Positions 20,501 to 28,954 of a stretch of 64,000 nucleotides of DNA are shown one piece after another (the first letter of the stretch is position 1; every line of letters begins with the position of its first letter). The translations under genes and the position numbers were made by a program. The stretch spans positions 420,719-484,718 of the forward strand of contig NZ_QAJP01000004.1 of NCBI RefSeq assembly GCF_003852535.1, in the 5' to 3' direction. The notes beneath the pieces are model-generated. The model ran no database searches, was not told where the DNA came from, and was given only the letters and a program-made list of their open reading frames with translations. Source of the DNA: Herminiimonas sp. KBW02 (lineage in GTDB: Bacteria; Pseudomonadota; Gammaproteobacteria; Burkholderiales; Burkholderiaceae_D).

Positions 20501-22996
20501 TCAAAAATTAGCCCGCAGCGTAACCATCACATTACGCGGATCACCGTAGTAATTGGCTATGCCGGTAGGTGCATATTTTTTGTAGTAGACCTTATCAAAC
20601 ACGTTGTTCACGTTCATTTGTATTGAGTAAGTCTTGTCGAAGCGGTAGCCGACCATGGCGTTGTACACCGCGTAACCACCCTGACGTGCGGTGAGGACGC
20701 CGGAGCGGACGTAGGAATTACTTTGCATCTGTGCGCCGCCACCGATGGTCCAGCCTTGCGTCTCGCCACCGATACGGTAGCTGGTAAATACACGCAACAA
20801 GTGTCGCGGATCTATGCTGCGTAGCGGTTGCCCGGTGTTTGCAGCCGTGTCCTTCAGGTACTTGGTGCGGGTATTGGTATAGCCCGCCATCATTTGCCAG
20901 CCTGGTGCCAGCTCACCGGACACTTCCATTTCCCAGCCATCGCTGCGTTGCTTGCCACCGGCGACACGACAGTAACCAGTGGTGTAGTAAGGCAGGCATG
21001 GGCTGTACGAGCTGGTGTCTTCTACTGCTTTGCCGTTGTTGTTGATACGGAAGATGCCCATCGATGCATTGAGGCGGCCATTAAAGAATTCGCCTTTGAT
21101 ACCGGCTTCATAATCCTGGCCGGTTACCGGTGGCAGGATGTTGCCATTGATATCCTTCGCGTCTTGCGGTGTGAAGATTTCGGTGTAGCTTGCATAGGCG
21201 CTGAGCTGCTTCGAGAAGTCGTAGATCACGCCAGCGAAAGGTGTGATTTCCTTGTTGACTTCATAGTTGCTGGCTGCTGTACGTGGTGCCTTGTAATCCC
21301 ACCAGCTTACGCGTGCGCCGAGGATAAGCGTGAGCGGATCAGTGAGCGAGAGGCGTGCTGTTGCATACGCGCCTTGCTGACTGGTAGTGGAAGGTGCACC
21401 TGTGCCTGTGATGGTCGGGAAGGTTTCCGGATAGCTGGTGTATGGATCCCAGTTACGGATGTCGATGCCAGCAAGTTTGTTCTGGTTACCCACGCCATTG
21501 GTTGCGACCGCTTTGTTGCGTAGCGATTCAGCGCCAACGATCAATTCATGTTTGCGACCGAACAGCGTGAACGGTCCGTTGGCGCTGGTTGCCAATGCGA
21601 GCTGATCACTGGCATCGCCGGTGTACATGGATGTTGTGACGTCAAAGATGTAAGGATTGGTGGTGCTGGCGCGTGTGAAGTAACTTTGCTTGAAACCGTT
21701 ATCCTTCATGCGCAGGCGGGTGTATGCCGCACTTGCCTTGACAGTCCAGTCATTGTTGAAGCGGTGTACCAGTTCGGTCAGTGCTTGCTGGTTGTAGCGG
21801 TTCCAGGTATTCCATGCTGCGCCCAGATACATGTCGCGCGGCAGATTCAATGGTGTACCGTCGAAGTTGCTCGGCAGGTTGCCCCATGCACCAGTCGCAT
21901 TCAGGTCTGTGTGCTGCAGGCTGGCGGTAAGGGTGGTACGCGGGCCGAGGTCGGCTTCGAGTACGCCGTAGAACACCTTACGGTCTTCATGCCGTGCTTT
22001 CTGGAAGAAGTCTTTCGAGTCATCGACTGCGACTACGCGCCCGCGCAAGGTACCTGCTTCATTCAATGGTCCGGAGATGTCTGCTTCGAGGCGACGGCGA
22101 TCCCAGGAGCCCAGCGTCAACGCGGCTGAAGCCTGGAATTCCTGAGTAGGACGTTTGCGCACCATGTTGACTGTGGCTGACGGATTACCGGAGCCACGGA
22201 TCATGCCGGATGCGCCGCGCAAGACTTCAACCCGGTCCAGCACCGCGGTGTCGGGTTGCACAAAGATGGAGCCGCTCTGGTTCATGGTGAGCCCGTCTAT
22301 TTGCAAGGCGTCGATCTGAAAGCCGCGCGAGAAATAGGTGACGCGTTCACTATCGGTGTAGTCCACGGTGACGCCGGGCGTGTTTTGCAGCACGTCGGTG
22401 AGATCCAGCAAGCCACGGTCTTCGATTAACTGGCGTGTCAGCACCGTGACTGGCTGCGGTGTTTCGCGCAGGGTCTTGGTTGATTTGCCTACCGTTGTGC
22501 CACGCGCAGCGTAGGAACGGCTGCCTTCCGAATTGGCGTCGAGTGCGGCTGCAGTTACCGATACAGTCGGGAGGGTGGTGTCGCTGACGTTGTTGGTCTG
22601 GCGGCGTACTTTGTAGCCACCGTTAGCGCCGGGTATCGCTTCCAGTTGATGTGGTGTTAACAGGATGTGCAAGCCACTGGCGACACTTTGTCTGCCCTGC
22701 AAGCCTGCGCTGCGCAAACCACTGGTCAGCGCAGGATCGATGGCGATCATCACACCTGCCGCACGGCCGAAGCTGCCTAGTACCTGATCCAGCGTACCTG
22801 CGGGAATATTGTATTGCCGCACATGGTCCGACTGTACTGCCGCATCCGGTGTACCTTGCGCCATCGCCGGAACCAGGGCGGCGCTACCCAGCAGCAAGAC
22901 ACCGCACAGTGCGATGCGTGCTGCATGCGCAATCGGAGTCAGGGTGAGTGGCAAGGGACGATGCAGACGGGCATCGGGCTGGTAGTGCTGGGGCAT
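20501..22996 (-). CDS. TonB-dependent siderophore receptor with N-terminal signalling (STN) domain
   Basis: An outer-membrane ferric-siderophore transporter of FpvA/FecA type. From the ATG at 22996 (AAGGAAA precedes it) the 831-residue precursor shows a signal peptide, an STN domain (residues about 60-130, from YNIPAGTLDQVLGSFGRAAG) that contacts the FecR anti-sigma factor, a plug domain (from LRETPQPVTVLTRQLIEDRG, with the segment GASGMIRGSGNPSATVNMV) and a beta-barrel ending in the terminal phenylalanine of NVMVTLRANF. It is third in the leftward set fecI-fecR-receptor. The siderophore cannot be named from sequence; the architecture suggests induction by its own ligand through FecR/FecI and repression by Fur. 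Confidence 0.94.
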   Translation of the reverse strand: MPQHYQPDARLHRPLPLTLTPIAHAARIALCGVLLLGSAALVPAMAQGTPDAAVQSDHVRQYNIPAGTLDQVLGSFGRAAGVMIAIDPALTSGLRSAGLQGRQSVASGLHILLTPHQLEAIPGANGGYKVRRQTNNVSDTTLPTVSVTAAALDANSEGSRSYAARGTTVGKSTKTLRETPQPVTVLTRQLIEDRGLLDLTDVLQNTPGVTVDYTDSERVTYFSRGFQIDALQIDGLTMNQSGSIFVQPDTAVLDRVEVLRGASGMIRGSGNPSATVNMVRKRPTQEFQASAALTLGSWDRRRLEADISGPLNEAGTLRGRVVAVDDSKDFFQKARHEDRKVFYGVLEADLGPRTTLTASLQHTDLNATGAWGNLPSNFDGTPLNLPRDMYLGAAWNTWNRYNQQALTELVHRFNNDWTVKASAAYTRLRMKDNGFKQSYFTRASTTNPYIFDVTTSMYTGDASDQLALATSANGPFTLFGRKHELIVGAESLRNKAVATNGVGNQNKLAGIDIRNWDPYTSYPETFPTITGTGAPSTTSQQGAYATARLSLTDPLTLILGARVSWWDYKAPRTAASNYEVNKEITPFAGVIYDFSKQLSAYASYTEIFTPQDAKDINGNILPPVTGQDYEAGIKGEFFNGRLNASMGIFRINNNGKAVEDTSSYSPCLPYYTTGYCRVAGGKQRSDGWEMEVSGELAPGWQMMAGYTNTRTKYLKDTAANTGQPLRSIDPRHLLRVFTSYRIGGETQGWTIGGGAQMQSNSYVRSGVLTARQGGYAVYNAMVGYRFDKTYSIQMNVNNVFDKVYYKKYAPTGIANYYGDPRNVMVTLRANF

Positions 22997-23141
22997 GGTG
23001 TTTCCTTTTCGTATCAAGCTGAAGGTGCGGTGCTGCTGATATGTGCAGCACCTCTATCCTGGTTGATGCGCGAAATCGGTAAACCTGCCTACACAATTGA
23101 AAATATTTTTTATCCGGAACGGATCGCTGCCGCGCAGTGCC

Positions 23142-24212
23142 TTAAGTCTGTGGGCTGGCCACTATCGTGATCCAGTAACGTGTGATGCTGCGCACCTGCA
23201 AGGGCAGGGTTTCTTCCAGCAATGCCAGTACGCCATCCGGATCCTGCAAGGGGTAGGAACCGCTGACCAGCAAATCGGCCACGGCCGGATCGCAGCGCAG
23301 TATGCCGGGGCGATAGCGATCCAGTTCGGTGATGAAGTCGGCCAGGCGCATGCGCTCGACGACCAGTACGCCATCTGTCCATGCCACGCTGCTGTTATCA
23401 AGCGCAAATGGGGTTAATGCCGTAATGTCGGTGAAATGTGTTTGTTCACCGGCGTTGACGCGCTGGCTGCTGCCGTCACCGGGGGTGATATTGACCGCGC
23501 CTTCCAGCACTGCCACCGCGGTGGTGGATGGGCGCTCGTTGTAGCGGACTGTGAAACGCGTACCTATAGGACGGATATGACCATTGCCGGTAACCAGTTC
23601 AAACGGCCGACCTGCATCGTCCTGCGCAGTTTCGATCATGATCTCGCCGCGATGCAGGATGACCTGGCGTAATTCATCATTGAAAGATACGTCGATAGCG
23701 GTCGCTGTATTGAGCATGATGCGCGTGCCGTCTGCGAGGACGATTTTGCGTTGTTCACCAGTGCTGGTCTGATGCCCGGCCATTGCGGTTTGCCAGGCTG
23801 GCTGTTTGCGTACTACGGCAGCGGTGCCGCCCAGGAGTGCCAGGCCGAACAGCGATTTCAGGATGACGCGACGATTGCTGCGCGCGCTGTTACGCAATAC
23901 CGAACGTAATACAGGTGGCGCCAGATAGTCGCCGCCACTACGCAAATCCTGCCCCAGTGTATGCAGGCGTTGCCACGCTTGTTCATGTCTGCTGTCTGCT
24001 TCACGCCAGGCCGCACATGCGCGTCGATCCGAGGGACTTGCAGTGCCGGACTGCAGGGTGACGAGCCAGACGATCGCTTGTTTGACGATGGTGGAATCGA
24101 TGACGGTGTCATTTGTGTCATCGTGTTCGGCGTGCGGCGAAAAGAGTGTACGTATGTGCATGGAAGGGCGATGCGAGGATGTATTTTGCTCAAGCGGCAT
24201 AGACGGCTGCAT
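23142..24212 (-). CDS. FecR-type transmembrane anti-sigma factor/regulator
   Basis: A 356-residue FecR-family protein. The cytoplasmic N-terminus (residues 35-110) has the DUF4880-like pattern VTLQSGTASPSDRRACAAWR and HEQAWQRL. One membrane helix around residues 120-138 (KSLFGLALLGGTAAVV) follows, then a periplasmic FecR domain (GEQRKIVLADGTRIMLNTAT) and a C-terminal STN-like lobe with PGILRCDPAVADLLVSGSYPL. It should pass the signal from the receptor to the sigma factor. Its start overlaps the sigma gene end: the ATG at 24212 gives 23 bp of overlap, the ATG at 24200 gives 11. It precedes the receptor gene by 145 bp. Confidence 0.94.
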   Translation of the reverse strand: MQPSMPLEQNTSSHRPSMHIRTLFSPHAEHDDTNDTVIDSTIVKQAIVWLVTLQSGTASPSDRRACAAWREADSRHEQAWQRLHTLGQDLRSGGDYLAPPVLRSVLRNSARSNRRVILKSLFGLALLGGTAAVVRKQPAWQTAMAGHQTSTGEQRKIVLADGTRIMLNTATAIDVSFNDELRQVILHRGEIMIETAQDDAGRPFELVTGNGHIRPIGTRFTVRYNERPSTTAVAVLEGAVNITPGDGSSQRVNAGEQTHFTDITALTPFALDNSSVAWTDGVLVVERMRLADFITELDRYRPGILRCDPAVADLLVSGSYPLQDPDGVLALLEETLPLQVRSITRYWITIVASPQT

Positions 24213-24747
24213 AGCAATGCTGAAAGGCGCGGATCATCGATTTCTGCACAGCGTTGACGGACATGCCGTATTGCCCGGCGATCTCTGCATATGTCAGGCC
24301 ATCCAGTTGCGCCAGCAGGAAGATCTCACGCACGCGCGGCGACAAGCCATCAAGTACACGGCTGATCGCAGTCAGCGCTTCGACTACCAGCATTCTTGCT
24401 TCAGGCGAGGGGGCGGTATCTTCCGGCATGCCGGCCAGCGCATCCAGATAGGCGCGCTCTAATGCAAGTCGACGAAAGTATTGTGCGGTGAGACGGGAAG
24501 CAATGGTCGTGAGATAGGCGCGCGGTTCACGTATCAGTTCTTCGCTACGTGCTGTTAACAGGCGTGTGAAAGTGTCTTGCGCCAGGTCGTTGGCGTTGTC
24601 CGTATTTCCCAGCTTCCGGCGTAGCAAGCCGACCAGCCAGCCATGGTGATGGCTGTATATGTGGGCGACTGAATCGGAATGACTGGCGGGATGCACGGTT
24701 TGCTCCAGGGTGTGATGCCTGCGCGGCATCATTAAGCTGGCTTGCAA
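24190..24747 (-). CDS. FecI-like ECF RNA polymerase sigma factor
   Basis: A 185-residue ECF sigma factor of the iron-starvation group. Region 2 contains YSHHHGWLVGLLRRKLG followed by ANDLAQDTFTRLL (core-binding and -10 recognition), and region 4 has the helix-turn-helix LDGLTYAEIAGQYGMSVNAV. It should direct polymerase to the receptor promoter when FecR releases the signal. A Fur-box-like site lies 29 bp upstream. Next to fecR with overlap, so the regulators are one operon. Confidence 0.94.
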   Translation of the reverse strand: MQASLMMPRRHHTLEQTVHPASHSDSVAHIYSHHHGWLVGLLRRKLGNTDNANDLAQDTFTRLLTARSEELIREPRAYLTTIASRLTAQYFRRLALERAYLDALAGMPEDTAPSPEARMLVVEALTAISRVLDGLSPRVREIFLLAQLDGLTYAEIAGQYGMSVNAVQKSMIRAFQHCYAAVYAA

Positions 24748-24774
24748 TCCGGGAGAGCGCTGGCTGTGCTTTGT

Positions 24775-24795
24775 TGAGAATGATTCTCATTATTG
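24775..24795 (-). promoter_or_regulatory. Fur box upstream of the first fecI-like gene
   Basis: The core TGAGAATGATTCTCA is a perfect palindrome, and the 19-mer from 24776 matches the classical Fur consensus at about 15 of 19 positions. Its position 29 bp before the sigma start fits iron repression. Confidence 0.8.
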
Positions 24796-24944
24796 CAAGA
24801 TGTCACTGCAACGTCAATTTGTATAAGGATTTGTGTTGCGTGAGGTGTACAGACGTCGGGTGCGGGCGTGTCATTGTTTGCAAAATGAAACACTAGTGCT
24901 GCATGACGGGATCAGCGGAAGCAAGGATGGGGTGGGTGGCGCGC

Positions 24945-24980
24945 AAAAAAATAGGGCGGCTCCGGTAAGGAAGTCGCCCC
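24945..24980 (-). terminator. Orphan leftward terminator
   Basis: Stem GGGCGGCT/AGTCGCCC (24954-24961 and 24972-24979, one G-T pair) preceded on the plus strand by seven A's, so on the minus strand the hairpin runs into TTTTTTT. No annotated gene ends here from the right; an unannotated leftward transcript may start in the AT-rich region near 25.0-25.2 kb. Confidence 0.6.
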
Positions 24981-25038
24981 AAAGAGTATCGAAGGAAAAG
25001 ATGCAGCTTGAGTATCTCTGAATCTTTTTTGCTTGACG

Positions 25039-25056
25039 ATCCCATGTACATGGGAT
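25039..25056. repeat. 18-bp perfect palindrome, copy 1
   Basis: ATCCCATGTACATGGGAT, preceded by CG, followed by TTTTTT. A near-identical copy lies exactly 360 bp to the right. It could be an operator, a terminator stem or an element end. Confidence 0.75.
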
Positions 25057-25164
25057 TTTTTCATTTATTTTTCATTTTTTTATTTGTCCTCTGATGTATT
25101 TCTTCATTTTGAGCAGGACTGATAATTTCTTTCAGATCAAATGCTTAGGGTACTAGCCACACGG

Positions 25165-25216
25165 TTATCCACAGGACTGTCCACAGAATTCGGGGATAAG
25201 TTTTTTGTGTGGATAA
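25165..25216. other. Cluster of DnaA boxes
   Basis: Two perfect DnaA boxes TTATCCACA are present, at 25165-25173 on the plus strand and 25208-25216 on the minus strand. Between them are a partial match CTGTCCACA (25177-25185) and GGGGATAA. The 120 bases to the left are strikingly AT-rich. The arrangement resembles a DnaA-titration or origin-like site; no dnaA or replication gene is near. Confidence 0.55.
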
Positions 25217-25219
25217 TTT

Positions 25220-25240
25220 AATCTGTATGCCGTACAGATT
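25220..25240. repeat. 8-bp inverted repeat next to the DnaA boxes
   Basis: AATCTGTA and TACAGATT flank the five bases TGCCG. The spacing (CTGT-N7-ACAG) is one base short of a LexA box. Unassigned. Confidence 0.5.
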
Positions 25241-25398
25241 ATTGACGTTGCAGGCATAGGATATGTTTTAGTTGCCGTGTACGGAGATGAAAAGCGCATT
25301 AGAAAAAACATGGGCCGCCTTGTTGCCAGGGCAGCCCGAAGAGACATCAATGGAGTTGTAATTTGTTGTGATTATCGGGTGTCTCGCTGGCAATAGCG

Positions 25399-25416
25399 AT
25401 CCCATGTGTATGGGAT
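25399..25416. repeat. 18-bp palindrome, copy 2
   Basis: ATCCCATGTGTATGGGAT differs from copy 1 by one base, and both are preceded by CG. The two copies enclose the DnaA-box region. Confidence 0.7.
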
Positions 25417-25533
25417 ATCGTCGTTTTATTCACACAAATTAAATTCGTCATAGTCCTGGTTTTGTACGAATAGCGGCATCGGATCTGCAAATGCCGTCCA
25501 TGTTAGGATGGTCAGGCTGACAAGGAGACAGAG

Positions 25534-25785
25534 ATGCCATCTGAAAAAATTGGTGAGTATGAAGTCGAATGCTCCGCCGTCGCATTGATAGGCGCACCAG
25601 GTTGGGTCGCGCATCTGTCGATTTACGGACATTCAAGCAATCCTATGCACAGGAATAATGTATTTCCCGATCAGCGCGTATCGCTGGATGCCGTGTTTTC
25701 CACCAAAGAAGAAGCAGAAGCCGAGGCGCACCGGGTTGCGCTGACGATGTTGACGCCGGGCGGCAACGGCGCACGTCCACACTGA
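25534..25785 (+). CDS. Small conserved hypothetical protein
   Basis: An 83-residue soluble protein beginning MPSEKIGEYEVECSAV, with AAGGAGA ahead of its ATG. It is predicted alpha/beta with DAVFSTKEEAEAEAHRVAL near the C-terminus, a pattern common in short Burkholderiales proteins that resemble stand-alone domains of unknown function. No signal peptide, no cysteine clusters. It is followed at 86 bp by another small gene on the same strand. Confidence 0.6.
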   Translation: MPSEKIGEYEVECSAVALIGAPGWVAHLSIYGHSSNPMHRNNVFPDQRVSLDAVFSTKEEAEAEAHRVALTMLTPGGNGARPH

Positions 25786-25871
25786 TGTAAGCAACGCAGC
25801 ACTGTTCTTCCAGTTCTCACTATGTAAATGCTTGTGCAATGAGCGACGCACACTTATCTGAGGAGTGAATC

Positions 25872-26108
25872 ATGAGCCGGGTGCCTGATACTGTTTATAA
25901 GGGATATGAAATTTTCACCATCGTTGTGCCGGTAAGCGAGGGGTTGTGGTCGGCCACCAGTGAGATTGAAATTAACGGCGCACAGGGCGAAGAGATATCG
26001 CAAGGTTTTGCCGGTCCCTTTGAAGCACATAGCCGCGACGCCGCCAAGGAAATGGTGATCGCGGAGACCAAACAAAAGATCGATGACTTGCTGGCGCGCC
26101 CGGTTTGA
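25872..26108 (+). CDS. Small conserved hypothetical protein
   Basis: A 78-residue protein with a good ribosome-binding site (GAGGAG) before the ATG at 25872. It reads as a beta-rich N-terminus (YKGYEIFTIVVPVSEGLWSA) and a C-terminal helix (DAAKEMVIAETKQKIDDLLA). The two small genes here have the same domain pattern (strands, then a helix rich in Ala/Glu), so they may be distant paralogues. I do not know a function. Confidence 0.62.
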   Translation: MSRVPDTVYKGYEIFTIVVPVSEGLWSATSEIEINGAQGEEISQGFAGPFEAHSRDAAKEMVIAETKQKIDDLLARPV

Positions 26109-26285
26109 GTTGCACAGTTCCTGGCGTAAGCCTTGCTAGTAGTCTGCATCCGGATAGGCCTGAACGAACGTACGCGAATCATGGTGCGTATGCCGTAAGC
26201 GCTTATCCATATGCAGACGCCGGGCGGACAATTGCCAGCCGGTGGTTTATAGTCGCCTGTTACACGTTTTTTTCTGTTTATTTCT

Positions 26286-27644
26286 ATGACTGATCCACAT
26301 ACCGCCAGCGCCGTCGTCGAACCTTTGATACAGGTCGGCATGTCGCTGCCTGAAATTAAATGGCCTTACCTCGTCAGCCTGACGCGCCTGAGTCTGGCAC
26401 TGGCTCTGGGTTTGCTGATCGGTCTCGAGCGTGAGCGGCGCGGCAAGGAAGCAGGGCTGCGCACGTTTTCCCTGATTGCGCTATTGGGTGCAATGGGCGG
26501 CACGCTGGGTGATAACTATGCTTATCTGATCCTGTTCCTGGTCGGTATCCTGACGGTGTTCCTGAATGTGCAGCGTTTGCGTACCGATGACAGTAGCGAG
26601 CTGACGACGTCTGCTGCGATGTTGATTACCTGCGTCGCCGGTATCTTGTGCGGCAAAGGACATACCGCAACGCCGGCTTCGATTATCGTCATTGTTACCG
26701 CACTGCTGGCGTGGAAAGATCGCCTCACCGGCTTTAGTCTGGGCCTGACAGAAAATGAAATGCGTTCGGCCCTGTTGCTGGCGATTCTGGCGATTGTGAT
26801 TTACCCGGCCCTGCCTGCAGGCGCGATAGGCCCATGGAATCTGATAGAACCGCGTGCGGCGTGGGTGACGGTGATCCTGATTGCCGGTATCGGCTTCGTC
26901 AACTATGTGTTGTGGAAGCTGTACGGCACGCGTGGCATCGTGATGACGGGTTTCCTCGGCGGCCTGGTGAACAGTAGTATTACCGTGAGTGAACTGGCTT
27001 CGCGCGCGCGCGATAACCAGCGCGATACCGTCAGCGCGGCGTATCGCGGTATTTTGCTGGCAACGGCAGCGATGCTGATCCGTAACGGTGGCTTGTTGCT
27101 GATACTGGCACCGGCGGCGGCGTTCTCGGCATCGATACCTTTCGTGCTGATGCTGGCCATCAATGCGATCTGGTTCTTCATTGATACGGATACCGTGAAG
27201 AAGACAGCAGAGACGCAGACACAAACCGTTGCGCTGCCTTTGCCGTTCTCTTTGAGCGCGGCCCTGAAGTACGGCCTGCTGTTCCTGATCCTGCATATCG
27301 CGGGTGTGATCGCACAACAAGGTTTTGGTGAAGCCGGTTTCTATGCGGTCAGCCTGATCGGTGGTGTAGTTTCCAGCGCCAGTGCGGTGGCCGCCGCTGC
27401 CAGCCTGGTAACGGGTGGTTCTATCCCTGAGCATGTTGCTTCGACAGGGGCGGTGATCGCTTCACTGGCAAGTGTGCTGATTAACTTGCCACTGGTGTTG
27501 CGCGCGCATAATCGCGGACTGACTTTGCGCCTGACGATTGCCATGCTGTCGATTTCGGTGGTCGGTATCGTCGGTGCGTTTGTGGCGAAACCTTTGCTCC
27601 GTTTTCTGGTGGAAGCATTCCCGATGTTGTCGCAATTCAATTAG
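26286..27644 (+). CDS. MgtC/SapB-DUF4010 integral membrane protein
   Basis: A 452-residue membrane protein with about twelve hydrophobic segments. The N-terminal third is an MgtC/SapB domain (GLLIGLERERRGKEAGLRTF, LIALLGAMGGTLGD), and the remainder is a DUF4010 domain (NSSITVSELASRAR and GGVVSSASAVAAAASLV). MgtC proteins affect magnesium adaptation and intramacrophage survival; DUF4010 fusions are widespread, with unknown substrate. It stands alone between small hypothetical genes and the candidate small RNA. Confidence 0.9.
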   Translation: MTDPHTASAVVEPLIQVGMSLPEIKWPYLVSLTRLSLALALGLLIGLERERRGKEAGLRTFSLIALLGAMGGTLGDNYAYLILFLVGILTVFLNVQRLRTDDSSELTTSAAMLITCVAGILCGKGHTATPASIIVIVTALLAWKDRLTGFSLGLTENEMRSALLLAILAIVIYPALPAGAIGPWNLIEPRAAWVTVILIAGIGFVNYVLWKLYGTRGIVMTGFLGGLVNSSITVSELASRARDNQRDTVSAAYRGILLATAAMLIRNGGLLLILAPAAAFSASIPFVLMLAINAIWFFIDTDTVKKTAETQTQTVALPLPFSLSAALKYGLLFLILHIAGVIAQQGFGEAGFYAVSLIGGVVSSASAVAAAASLVTGGSIPEHVASTGAVIASLASVLINLPLVLRAHNRGLTLRLTIAMLSISVVGIVGAFVAKPLLRFLVEAFPMLSQFN

Positions 27645-27739
27645 GCCCCGGCGCTTGCCGTTGTGTACAGGCAAGCAGCTTGCATTGGCCTGATACAGCG
27701 TTATATGAATTTGTGACTATGCAAATAATTAATTGATCC

Positions 27740-27768
27740 TTGGGTTATATGTTGCGGTGCAGTATAGT
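27740..27768 (+). promoter_or_regulatory. Sigma70-type promoter of a candidate small RNA
   Basis: TTGGGT (27740-27745) and TATAGT (27763-27768) are separated by exactly 17 bases. A terminator lies about 40-65 bases downstream, with no open frame between. Confidence 0.6.
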
Positions 27769-27774
27769 TGCACT

Positions 27775-27838
27775 GTCTCCTCCAACTCCCCAAGAATTGG
27801 ATTCAGCCCGCTCCCACAAGGACGCGGGCTATTTTTTT
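27775..27838 (+). ncRNA. Candidate intergenic small RNA
   Basis: Starting about seven bases after the TATAGT box, the predicted transcript is roughly 64 bases long. It holds two stem-loops: an imperfect CCAACTC/GAATTGG stem at 27782-27800, and AGCCCGC/GCGGGCT (27805-27811, 27824-27830) followed by ATTTTTTT. The second loop contains ACAAGGAC. Promoter, length and terminator fit a typical enterobacterial-style trans-acting small RNA. I do not match it to a named family. Confidence 0.55.
27805..27838 (+). terminator. Rho-independent terminator of the candidate small RNA
   Basis: Seven-base-pair stem, twelve-base loop and a seven-T tail. Confidence 0.72.
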
Positions 27839-28022
27839 GTCTGTGCCGTGGGAAATATTTGCAAAAGGAAATTAATGTTTCCTGCTGCAAACGAAATGCT
27901 TATTTTTATTATCTTTTTGTCAGTGTCATCTCACACGAGAATGGGATATGCACTGATTTTGATATGGCGCTGCTGATGCAATGATGAAACCGTGGAAATA
28001 TTGACTATCCAGGGAGGAACAC

Positions 28023-28871
28023 ATGGCACAGACTGCTAACCTTCGAAATTCCGTAGCAAATCGTCAGATTCTCAACTCCAATGCGATGGTCGCGTTACGT
28101 ATGAAAGACGGCGTTGCGTACGGTGCCCTTAAGCACAGACCGGTTGCACCGCGGGCTTTGGCCGGTTTGCATGGTCATCATCCGCAACATAACGGTTTGC
28201 TGGCAGCGTTGCCGGAAGCAGACTTTGCGCGCTTGTCGCCACATCTGGAATTCGTCGATATGCCTTTTGGCACGACCATATGTGCAGCCGGCGAGCAGAT
28301 GCAGTATGTCTACTTCCTCACCAGCAGCATCGTATCCCTGCTGTATGAAACTGCCGACGGTGCGTCATCCGAGACCGCAGTAATCGGTTACGAAGGCGTG
28401 GTGGGCGCAGATGTCTTTATGGGTGGCGGAGCGTCCCTGCACCGTGCTTTTGTTAAAAGCGCCGGTTACGGTTTCCGCATCAAGGCTTCTATCCTGATCG
28501 CAGAATTTGCGCGCGGTGGCGCCTTGCAACAACTATTGCTGCGTTTTACGCAGGCATTGTTTACGCAAATGGCGCATACCGTTGCTTGCAACCGTCACCA
28601 CACCATCGTGCAGCAACTTTGTCGCTGGCTGGTGCTCAGCCTGGATCGTCTGCCCGGCAACAAGATCAGCATGACGCAGGATCTGATTGCAAATATGCTG
28701 GGTGTGCGACGCGAGAGTGTGACCGAAGCTGCGCGTAAATTGCAGGATGAAGGTTTGATTCAATACAGCCGTGGCCAGATTACCGTACTTGATCGTGCCG
28801 GGCTGGAAGCGCATATCTGCGAATGCTATGCTGGTATCAAGAAGGTGTATGAGGGCTTGTTGAAGAACTAG
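28023..28871 (+). CDS. Crp/Fnr-family transcriptional regulator
   Basis: A 282-residue regulator with an unusual N-terminal extension of about 60 residues before the cyclic-nucleotide-type domain (about 60-190, starting HNGLLAALPEADFARLSPHL and with VDMPFGTTICAAGEQM). A C-terminal Crp-type winged helix follows, with MTQDLIANMLGVRRESVTEA. The FNR iron-sulfur cysteines are absent, and so is the canonical cAMP-binding RS pair, so the effector is unknown. GGAGGA precedes the ATG at 28023. It is the only large gene downstream of the candidate small RNA, 185 bp from its terminator. Confidence 0.88.
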   Translation: MAQTANLRNSVANRQILNSNAMVALRMKDGVAYGALKHRPVAPRALAGLHGHHPQHNGLLAALPEADFARLSPHLEFVDMPFGTTICAAGEQMQYVYFLTSSIVSLLYETADGASSETAVIGYEGVVGADVFMGGGASLHRAFVKSAGYGFRIKASILIAEFARGGALQQLLLRFTQALFTQMAHTVACNRHHTIVQQLCRWLVLSLDRLPGNKISMTQDLIANMLGVRRESVTEAARKLQDEGLIQYSRGQITVLDRAGLEAHICECYAGIKKVYEGLLKN

Positions 28872-28905
28872 CATATTGTCAGATCAGTGCTGCGTATCAG
28901 CGTAT

Positions 28906-28934
28906 TAAAAAAGCCCCGCATGCGGGGCTTTTTT
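28906..28934. terminator. Bidirectional terminator between crp-like and ompA-like genes
   Basis: The perfect palindrome AGCCCCGCATGCGGGGCT at 28912-28929 is flanked by AAAAAA and TTTTTT. Confidence 0.9.
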
Positions 28935-28954
28935 ATGGTCGTCAACTGCGGTTC

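Larger units (their letters stand above)
24748..25533. other. Long non-coding region between fecI and a small conserved gene
   Basis: A 786-bp stretch with a Fur box, an orphan leftward terminator, a very AT-rich tract (25055-25140), two DnaA boxes and two palindrome copies. A start-less open frame at about 25221-25396 (reading IDVAGIGYVLVAVYGDEKR) may be a gene remnant. I find no complete protein-coding gene here. Confidence 0.6.

Noticed and set aside
25220-25240. CTGT-N7-ACAG as a LexA site
   Set aside because: The LexA consensus needs CTGT-N8-ACAG; the spacing is one base short and no SOS gene follows.
25221-25396. Open frame reading IDVAGIGYVLVAVYGDEKR
   Set aside because: It has a protein-like look but no usable start codon or ribosome-binding site; at most a remnant.
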